From: Actinomadura terrae
GTDB lineage: Bacteria; Actinomycetota; Actinomycetes; Streptosporangiales; Streptosporangiaceae
Assembly (NCBI RefSeq): GCF_022751215.1
Contig: NZ_JAICDG010000002.1
Span: forward strand, 558,001-622,000
Reading direction: 5' to 3'
Length of the DNA stretch: 64,000 bases
Shown: positions 57,559-64,000 of the stretch, piece after piece
How positions within the stretch are numbered: position 1 is the stretch's first letter
Layout of the letters: every line of letters begins with the position of its first letter
The notes under the pieces: generated by a model
Told to the model about the DNA's origin: nothing
Databases searched by the model: none
What the model saw: only the letters and a program-made list of their open reading frames with translations
Program-made: the position numbers and the translations under genes

Positions 57559-58629
57559 GTGCGCCGTGGTTTGAAGCGCCGTGGTTTGAAGATCTCGCTC
57601 GCCACCGTGACGGCCGCGGCGCTGTCTCTCGGCGCCGCCGGATGCGGCGGCAAGAAGGCCGGGGAGAGCAACGACGGCGACGGCAAGAAGACGCTCAAGA
57701 TCGGGCTCGCGTTCGACATCGGCGGCCGCGGCGACCAGTCGTTCAACGACTCGGCGGCGGCCGGCCTGGACAGGGCCAAGAAGGACCTGAACGTCACCAC
57801 CGAGGAGATCTCCGCCAAGCCCGACGAGCCCGACGCCGACAAGGAGTCGCGGCTGCGGCTGCTCGCCAACAAGGGCTACAACCCGGTCATCGGCGTCGGC
57901 TTCTCCTACACCTCGTCGCTGATCAAGGTCGCGAAGGACTTCCCGAAGACGAAGTTCCTCGTCGTGGACGCCGACCAGTGCAAGGTGTCCGGCGCGAACG
58001 TCAAGGGCGCCTGCTTCTCCGAGGAGCAGGGATCGTTCCTCGTCGGCGCCGCCGCCGCGCTGAAGTCCAAGACGGGCACGATCGGGTTCATCGGCGGCGT
58101 GAACGTGCCGCTGATCAACAAGTTCGAGGCCGGGTACACCGCGGGCGCCAAGAAGGCCAGGCCGGGGATCAAGGTGCTGCCCGCCAAGTACCTGACCCAG
58201 CCGCCGAACTTCGACGGGTTCAAGAACCCGGCGCTCGGCAACGAGGCCGCCAAGGGCCAGCTCGACGCGAACGCCGACGTGATCTACCACGCGGCGGGCG
58301 GCGCGGGCATCGGCGTGATCAAGACCGTCGCGGCGGCGAAGAAGTGGGCGATCGGCGTCGACTCCGACCAGTACAACCTGCCCGCCGTGGCCGGGGCGAA
58401 GGAGTTCATCCTCACCTCCATGGTCAAGCACGTGGACCTCGCCGTGTTCGACTTCGTCGAGAGCGTCGCCAAGAACACCTTCCAGCCCGGGACGAAGACC
58501 TACGACCTCAGCAACGACGGCGTGGGCTACGCGACGTCCGGCGGCAAGGTCGACGACATCAAGGCCAAGCTGGACGCGCTGAAGGCCGACATCGTCGCCC
58601 GCAAGATCACCGTCCCGACGAAGCCGTAG
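57559..58629 (+). CDS. BMP-family nucleoside-binding lipoprotein
   Basis: GTG 57559 follows GGAAGGAG. The 356-residue precursor has a lipoprotein signal ending LGAAGC (Cys29 lipidated), then the BMP/Med fold with LAFDIGGRGDQSFNDSAAAGL, GVGFSYTSSLIKVAKDFP, GFIGGVNVPLINKFEAGYTAGAK and VIYHAAGGAGIGVI. The family captures purine or pyrimidine nucleosides for the ABC transporter encoded next. The signal n-region contains a perfect RRGLK duplication. First gene of the nucleoside operon. Confidence 0.93.
   Translation: MRRGLKRRGLKISLATVTAAALSLGAAGCGGKKAGESNDGDGKKTLKIGLAFDIGGRGDQSFNDSAAAGLDRAKKDLNVTTEEISAKPDEPDADKESRLRLLANKGYNPVIGVGFSYTSSLIKVAKDFPKTKFLVVDADQCKVSGANVKGACFSEEQGSFLVGAAAALKSKTGTIGFIGGVNVPLINKFEAGYTAGAKKARPGIKVLPAKYLTQPPNFDGFKNPALGNEAAKGQLDANADVIYHAAGGAGIGVIKTVAAAKKWAIGVDSDQYNLPAVAGAKEFILTSMVKHVDLAVFDFVESVAKNTFQPGTKTYDLSNDGVGYATSGGKVDDIKAKLDALKADIVARKITVPTKP
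57561..57590 (+). repeat. perfect 15-bp tandem duplication in the lipoprotein signal sequence
   Basis: GCGCCGTGGTTTGAA occurs at 57561-57575 and 57576-57590 with no change. With the following base it encodes RRGLK twice in frame, doubling the positive charge of the n-region. Confidence 0.9.
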
Positions 58630-58705
58630 CGATCGGCCCGGGCCCGCGCGCCGCCGCGCGCGGGCCCGGTGATCCGGTGACGTCCGAGGCAGGAGGGGGG
58701 AACTC

Positions 58706-60244
58706 GTGTCCGACCAGGTGGCGGCCGTCCGGCTGACATCGATCACCAAGCGGTTCCCCGGCGTGGTCGCCAACCGCGACATCAACCTCACGATCGAGCG
58801 CGGCGAGGTGCACGCGCTCTGCGGTGAGAACGGCGCCGGGAAGTCCACGCTGATGAAGATCCTCTACGGGATGCAGCGGCCGGACGAGGGCGGCATCGAG
58901 GTCGACGGGGAGAAGGTCGCGTTCCGCTCGCCGGCGGACGCGATCGCCCGCGGCATCGGCATGGTTCACCAGCACTTCAAGCTGGCCGACAACCTGACCG
59001 TGCTGGAGAACGTGATCCTCGGCGCCGAACCCCGCGGCAAGGGCCGGCGGCGCGGCCGGATCGACTTCGCCGCCGCCCGCGAGAAGATCCGCGAGATGTC
59101 GCGCGCCTACGGGCTGCGCGTCGACCCCGACGTGCTCGTCGAGACCCTCGGCGTCGGCGAGCGGCAGCGCGTCGAGATCCTCAAGGTGCTCTACCGGGGC
59201 GCCCGCGTGCTGATCCTGGACGAGCCGACCGCCGTGCTCGTCCCGCAGGAGGTCGAGGAGCTGTTCGGCAACCTCCGCGACCTGCGCGCCGAGGGCCTGA
59301 CCGTGCTGTTCATCTCGCACAAGCTGGACGAGGTGCTGTCGGTCGCCGACACCATCTCGGTCATCAGGCGCGGCACCACGGTCGCGACCCGGCTCGACCC
59401 GGCGCGGGTCACCTCCCGGCGGCTCGCCGAGTTGATGGTGGGCTCGGAGCTTCCCACCCCGGAGCTCCGCGAATCCACCGTCACCGACGAGGTCCAGCTG
59501 GAGCTCGCCGGGCTGACCGTCCTGACCCCCGGCGGCCGTCCCGTGGTCGACGAGGTGTCGCTGCGCATCCGGCGCGGCGAGATCGTCGGGCTCGCCGGGG
59601 TCGAGGGCAACGGGCAGAGCGAGCTGATCGAGGCGATCATGGGCATCCGGCACGCGGACGCCGGGACGATCACCTACGGCGGCGACGACGTCACCAACTG
59701 GACGACCCGCCGCCGCCGCGAGGCGGGCATCGCCTACATCCCCGAGGACCGGCACCGGCACGGGCTCGTCCTGGAGGGGACGCTCTGGGAGAACCGGATG
59801 CTCGGCCACCAGACGCGGCGCCCGAACGTCCGCGGCCCGTGGATCGACCGGCGCGGCGCGCGCCGCGACACGACCCGGATCGTCCGCGAGTACGACGTCC
59901 GGACGCCGGACATCGACGTGCCCGCCGCCGCGCTGTCGGGCGGCAACCAGCAGAAGCTGATCGTCGGACGCGAGATGTCGGGCGAGCCGCGGCTGCTGAT
60001 CGCCGCGCACCCCACCCGCGGCATCGACGTCGGCGCGCAGGCCGCCATCTGGGACCACCTGCGGCAGGCCCGCGCGGACGGGCTCGCCGTGCTGCTGATC
60101 AGCGCCGATCTTGAGGAACTCATCGGAATGTCCGACACCCTGCACGTGATCCTGCGGGGCCGGCTCGTCGCGGAGGTCGACCCGCGGGAGGTCACCCCGC
60201 AGGCGCTCGGCTCCGCCATGACCGCCGCGGGAGACCCGTCGTGA
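58706..60244 (+). CDS. nucleoside ABC transporter ATPase (duplicated NBD)
   Basis: This 512-residue protein starts at GTG after GGAGGGGGGAA. The N-terminal half has a canonical Walker A (GENGAGKST), LGVGERQRVEI as signature and Walker B RVLILDEPTA. The second half has a degenerate Walker A (GVEGNGQSE), a proper LSGGNQQK signature and RLLIAAHPTRGID, where the Walker B Asp-Glu is replaced by Ala-His. Asymmetric sites are usual in this BMP-dependent family. It overlaps the next permease by 4 bp (GTGA). Confidence 0.93.
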   Translation: MSDQVAAVRLTSITKRFPGVVANRDINLTIERGEVHALCGENGAGKSTLMKILYGMQRPDEGGIEVDGEKVAFRSPADAIARGIGMVHQHFKLADNLTVLENVILGAEPRGKGRRRGRIDFAAAREKIREMSRAYGLRVDPDVLVETLGVGERQRVEILKVLYRGARVLILDEPTAVLVPQEVEELFGNLRDLRAEGLTVLFISHKLDEVLSVADTISVIRRGTTVATRLDPARVTSRRLAELMVGSELPTPELRESTVTDEVQLELAGLTVLTPGGRPVVDEVSLRIRRGEIVGLAGVEGNGQSELIEAIMGIRHADAGTITYGGDDVTNWTTRRRREAGIAYIPEDRHRHGLVLEGTLWENRMLGHQTRRPNVRGPWIDRRGARRDTTRIVREYDVRTPDIDVPAAALSGGNQQKLIVGREMSGEPRLLIAAHPTRGIDVGAQAAIWDHLRQARADGLAVLLISADLEELIGMSDTLHVILRGRLVAEVDPREVTPQALGSAMTAAGDPS

Positions 60245-61575
60245 CCGCCCCCGACGACAAGCCCCCGAACGCCGCCGACAAAACCCCGGACGCCGCAGGC
60301 GAGACGCCAGAACCCCCTGCCAACTCCCCGGGCGCCGCAGACGAGACGCAGGAGTCCACCGACAAGGCCCCGAAGCCGTCCGAAAGCGGCCCAAAGGACG
60401 GCGGGCCGGAGACGGTCCCCGCGTGGAAGGCCGTCCTGCAAGGGCTGGGCCCGCGCGGGCTGGCGCTGAAGATCGGCGCGCCCGTCGTCGCGCTGCTGAT
60501 CTCGCTGGCGATCACGGCGGCGCTGCTGCGGATCACCGGCGCCGACCCGGTCAGCTCGATCCAGAGCATGATCGACTACGGCACCACCGAGAACTCGATC
60601 GTCGACATCCTCAACCGCGCGACCCGCTACTACCTGTCGGCGGTCGCGGTCGCGATCGGCTTCCGGATGGCGCTGCTCAACATCGGCGTGGACGGCCAGT
60701 ACCGGCTCGCGGCGTTCCTCGCGGCGGCGCTCGGCGGCGCGCTGACGCTGCCCGCCCCGTTCGGCCAGATGCTGGTGATCATCGCGGCGATGCTGATCGG
60801 CGGGCTGTGGGCCGCGATCGCGGGCATCCTGAAGGTCACCCGCGGGGTCAGCGAAGTGCTCTCCACGATCATGCTGAACGCGATCGCGACCGGCCTGATC
60901 GCCTACCTGCTGAACGACAAGCGGCTCGCCGAGGTCCGGCCGGGCAGCAACAACGTCGCGACCCCGAAGATCCCCTCCGACGGACGGGTCGGCCCGCTGA
61001 ACGGGTTCCTGTCCTCGATCGGCCTCGACCTGCCCGGCCACGTGTACGGGCTGCTGCCGCTCGCGATCGTCGTCGGGATCGTGTTCTGGATCGTGATCAA
61101 CCGCACCCGGTTCGGCTTCGACCTGAAGGTGTCGGGGCTCTCGCCCTCGGCCGCGCGGGCGAGCGGCGTCAGCGCCCGCCGGATGGTCGTGATCACGATG
61201 ATCGCGTCCGGTGCCGTCGCGGGCCTCATCGGCATGCCCGAGCTGCTCGGCGCGTCGTATGAGTACTCGCTGAACTTCCCCGCCGGGCTCGGCTTCACCG
61301 GGATCACGGTGGCGCTGCTCGGCCGCAACCATCCGGTCGGCATCGCGCTCGCCGCGCTGCTGTTCGCCTTCCTCGACCAGACCTCCGACGTCCTCCAGGA
61401 GGTCGACGTGCCGAAGGAGATCGTCGGGGTGATGCAGGGCGTGGTCGTGCTGACCGTCGTCATCGTCTACGAGCTGATGCGCCGCTGGGAGATCAGGCTC
61501 CAGCAGCGGACCGTCGCCGACGAGCTGGCCACCGGCCACGACCTGGCCCGCGAGTCCGCTGGGAGCGCCTCATGA
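60241..61575 (+). CDS. nucleoside ABC transporter permease 1
   Basis: This 444-residue BPD_transp_2 permease has a 60-residue acidic Pro-rich head, then about nine membrane helices with FRMALLNIGVDGQYRLAAFLAA, VTRGVSEVLSTIMLNAIATGL and ARASGVSARRMVVITM typical of the family. It is the larger of two partner permeases and overlaps both neighbours by 4 bp. Confidence 0.92.
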   Translation: MTAPDDKPPNAADKTPDAAGETPEPPANSPGAADETQESTDKAPKPSESGPKDGGPETVPAWKAVLQGLGPRGLALKIGAPVVALLISLAITAALLRITGADPVSSIQSMIDYGTTENSIVDILNRATRYYLSAVAVAIGFRMALLNIGVDGQYRLAAFLAAALGGALTLPAPFGQMLVIIAAMLIGGLWAAIAGILKVTRGVSEVLSTIMLNAIATGLIAYLLNDKRLAEVRPGSNNVATPKIPSDGRVGPLNGFLSSIGLDLPGHVYGLLPLAIVVGIVFWIVINRTRFGFDLKVSGLSPSAARASGVSARRMVVITMIASGAVAGLIGMPELLGASYEYSLNFPAGLGFTGITVALLGRNHPVGIALAALLFAFLDQTSDVLQEVDVPKEIVGVMQGVVVLTVVIVYELMRRWEIRLQQRTVADELATGHDLARESAGSAS

Positions 61576-62921
61576 CCGCGACCGAAGCCGTCGCCAAGGT
61601 GAAGGGCGCGGCCCCGGCGCGCCTGCGCTGGCCGCACTACCTGCTGATCGCGGCCGGGCTGCTGGTGCTGCTCTCGCTCGTCCGGGTGCTGGACGACGCC
61701 GACGACGTCACCTCCAGCGGGACGGTCAGCGCCGCCCTCCGGCTCGCCGTCCCGATCTTCCTCGCCGGGCTCGGCGGGCTGTGGTCGGAGCGTTCCGGCG
61801 TGATCAACATCGGCCTCGAAGGCATGATGATCCTCGGGACGTGGACGGGCGCGTGGGCCGGATACCAGTGGGGCCCGTGGGTCGGCGTCCTGTTCGGCGT
61901 CCTCGGCGGGATGCTCGGCGGCCTGCTGCACGCGATCGCGACCGTGACGTTCGGCGTCGACCACATCGTGTCCGGCGTCGCGATCAACATCCTCGGCCTC
62001 GGCCTCACCCAGTTCCTCGCCGGGCTGATCTTCAACACCGGGCACGCGAAGTCGCTCGGCGGCGGCCCCCGGCAGTCCCCGCCGATCGACCCGATCGGGA
62101 CGCTGACGCTGCCGGTCCTGTCCGGCGGCGACATCGGCGGCTGGCACAGCCCCGACTGGCTCGGCTCGCTGGAGCGCCACCACTGGTTCCTCGTCTCGGA
62201 CGTCGCAGGCATCCTGCGCGGCCTGACCAGCGGCATGTCGCTGCTGACGCTGGTGGCGATCCTGCTGGTCCCGGCGAGCTTCCTCGTCCTGTGGAAGACG
62301 GCGTTCGGGCTGCGCATCCGCTCCTGCGGCGAGGACCCCTACGCCGCCGAGTCGCTCGGCGTGCACGTCTACCGGATGAAGTACGCCGCCGTCATGATCT
62401 CGGGCGGCTGCTCCGGCCTCGCGGGCGCGTTCCTGGTCACCGTCGCCGCCCCGCTCTACCAGGACGGCCAGACCGGCGGCCGCGGCTTCATCGGCCTGGC
62501 CGCCATGATCTTCGGCAACTGGCGCCCGGGCGGCCTCGCCGCCGGTTCGCTGCTGTTCGGCTACACCGACGCGATGAACGTGCGCGGCGGCGGCCAGTCC
62601 GTGCACGCGCTGCTGCTGTTCGTCGCCGTCCTGCTGGTGGCGGTGGCGGCGTGGCAGGCCGTCCGCGCGAACCGGATCCGCCCGCAGGTCACCACCGACC
62701 TCGCCCGCCGCGAGGCCCGCAACGCGACGATCGGCGCCGCCCTGGCGCTGGCCGCGGCGGCGGGCCTGCTGGTGTGGTTCCTGCTCAGCGACCGCGTCCC
62801 GGGCGAGCTGGTGTCGTTCACGCCGCACCTGACGACGCTCCTCGTCCTGGCCCTGGCGAGCCAGCGCCTCCGCATGCCCGCCGCCGACGGCCTGCGGTAC
62901 CGCCGGGGCGAGGCACGTTAG
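61572..62921 (+). CDS. nucleoside ABC transporter permease 2
   Basis: This 449-residue partner permease has LGGLWSERSGVINIGLEGMMILG, GVDHIVSGVAINILGLGLTQFL and the coupling-loop segment LRIRSCGEDPYAAESLGVHVY. About ten helices are predicted, with two extra C-terminal helices (about 395-440). ATG 61572 overlaps the preceding stop (ATGA). Confidence 0.92.
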   Translation: MTATEAVAKVKGAAPARLRWPHYLLIAAGLLVLLSLVRVLDDADDVTSSGTVSAALRLAVPIFLAGLGGLWSERSGVINIGLEGMMILGTWTGAWAGYQWGPWVGVLFGVLGGMLGGLLHAIATVTFGVDHIVSGVAINILGLGLTQFLAGLIFNTGHAKSLGGGPRQSPPIDPIGTLTLPVLSGGDIGGWHSPDWLGSLERHHWFLVSDVAGILRGLTSGMSLLTLVAILLVPASFLVLWKTAFGLRIRSCGEDPYAAESLGVHVYRMKYAAVMISGGCSGLAGAFLVTVAAPLYQDGQTGGRGFIGLAAMIFGNWRPGGLAAGSLLFGYTDAMNVRGGGQSVHALLLFVAVLLVAVAAWQAVRANRIRPQVTTDLARREARNATIGAALALAAAAGLLVWFLLSDRVPGELVSFTPHLTTLLVLALASQRLRMPAADGLRYRRGEAR

Positions 62922-62953
62922 GACCGGGGCTCCGAGACGGGGATCATGGACGT

Positions 62954-63361
62954 ATGACGGACATCGACTGGCCCGCCCTACGCGACGCCGCATGGGTGGC
63001 GATGGAACGGGCCTACGCCCCGTACTCGAAGTTCCCCGTCGGCGCCGCCGCGCTCGTGGACGACGGACGCGTGATCACCGGCTGCAACGTCGAGAACGCC
63101 TCGTACGGCCTCGTCCTGTGCGCAGAATGCGCCATCGTGTCGGCGCTCTACGGCCCGGGCAAGTCGGAGAACCCTCGCCTCGTAGCGGTCGCGGTCGTCG
63201 ACCGCAACGGCGACCCGCTGATGCCGTGCGGACGCTGCCGCCAGCTCCTCTGGGAGCACGGCGGCGCGGACATGCTGCTGGAGACGGCGCGCGGCGTCCT
63301 GACCATGAGGGAAGTCCTGCCGGACGCGTTCGGCCCCGAAGACCTGACCACCCGCACCTGA
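62954..63361 (+). CDS. cdd: cytidine deaminase
   Basis: This 135-residue tetrameric-type deaminase has YAPYSKFPVGAA, NVENASYGLVLCAECAIV (Zn ligand Cys56, catalytic Glu58) and PCGRCRQ (Zn ligands Cys92, Cys95). It converts imported cytidine and deoxycytidine to uridine forms. It lies 32 bp after the permease and 9 bp before the phosphorylase. Confidence 0.96.
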   Translation: MTDIDWPALRDAAWVAMERAYAPYSKFPVGAAALVDDGRVITGCNVENASYGLVLCAECAIVSALYGPGKSENPRLVAVAVVDRNGDPLMPCGRCRQLLWEHGGADMLLETARGVLTMREVLPDAFGPEDLTTRT

Positions 63362-63370
63362 GAGGATTCT

Positions 63371-64000
<630 letters not shown>

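Overview
The window is very GC-rich (roughly 70% or more), gene-dense, and typical of a filamentous or spore-forming actinobacterium. The gene order sucC-sucD-perM-purN-purH matches the Mycobacterium tuberculosis Rv0951-Rv0957 neighbourhood. The folD-DUF3017-icd-mdh run, the frequent GTG starts with ATGA/GTGA/TGATG overlaps, and the PspC/LuxR and DUF4190 proteins also fit. My best guess is Actinomadura or another Thermomonosporaceae/Streptosporangiales chromosome; the genus is inferred, not shown. No integrase, transposase, tRNA or rRNA was seen, so this looks like core chromosome with small accessory patches.

Layout. 1-6 kb: a very large wall-polymer enzyme (family 2 glycosyltransferase fused to a CDP-glycerol glycerophosphotransferase, cut by the left edge) and a Tat-exported PhoD phosphatase with a PHO-box-like site. 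6-10 kb: a cupin-like orphan, a dicarboxylate/amino-acid symporter preceded by a 28-residue sulfur-type leader peptide, and a PspC membrane-protein pair. 10-13 kb: a divergent PspC-sensor kinase and LuxR-type regulator, then a DUF4190 membrane protein. 13-18.4 kb: flavin monooxygenase, beta-lactamase-like serine hydrolase, PIG-L deacetylase, and a complete PTS-dependent dihydroxyacetone kinase operon dhaKLM. 18.5-26.7 kb: pcrA helicase, a MaoC hydratase with an N-terminally shortened Lrp/AsnC regulator, a WD40-type Ser/Thr kinase, a TSUP exporter and a GH15-like exported protein.

27-41 kb is the metabolic heart: sucCD, perM, purN-purH, folD behind a ZTP riboswitch, DUF3017, icd and mdh. TCA-cycle and one-carbon/purine genes lie side by side, separated by strong intrinsic terminators and by copies of dispersed intergenic repeats. 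A one-spacer type I-E CRISPR remnant sits between icd and mdh. 41-47 kb: an amidohydrolase and a tightly coupled pair encoding an HSP90-like ATPase and an 899-residue TPR protein. 47-49.6 kb: galE-galK. 50-57 kb: trpS with a coupled 2'-5' RNA ligase-like protein, YihY, a D,D-carboxypeptidase, a YbdK-type carboxylate-amine ligase and an M20 amidohydrolase. 57.5-64 kb: a nucleoside uptake and salvage operon (BMP lipoprotein, ABC ATPase, two permeases, cytidine deaminase, thymidine phosphorylase, the last cut by the right edge).

The least explained items are the HSP90/TPR pair, the cysteine-type leader ahead of a DAACS symporter, the Lrp regulator missing half of its first DNA-binding domain, the CRISPR remnant, and several small tandem or dispersed repeat families. 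Some of these invade coding sequence in frame.
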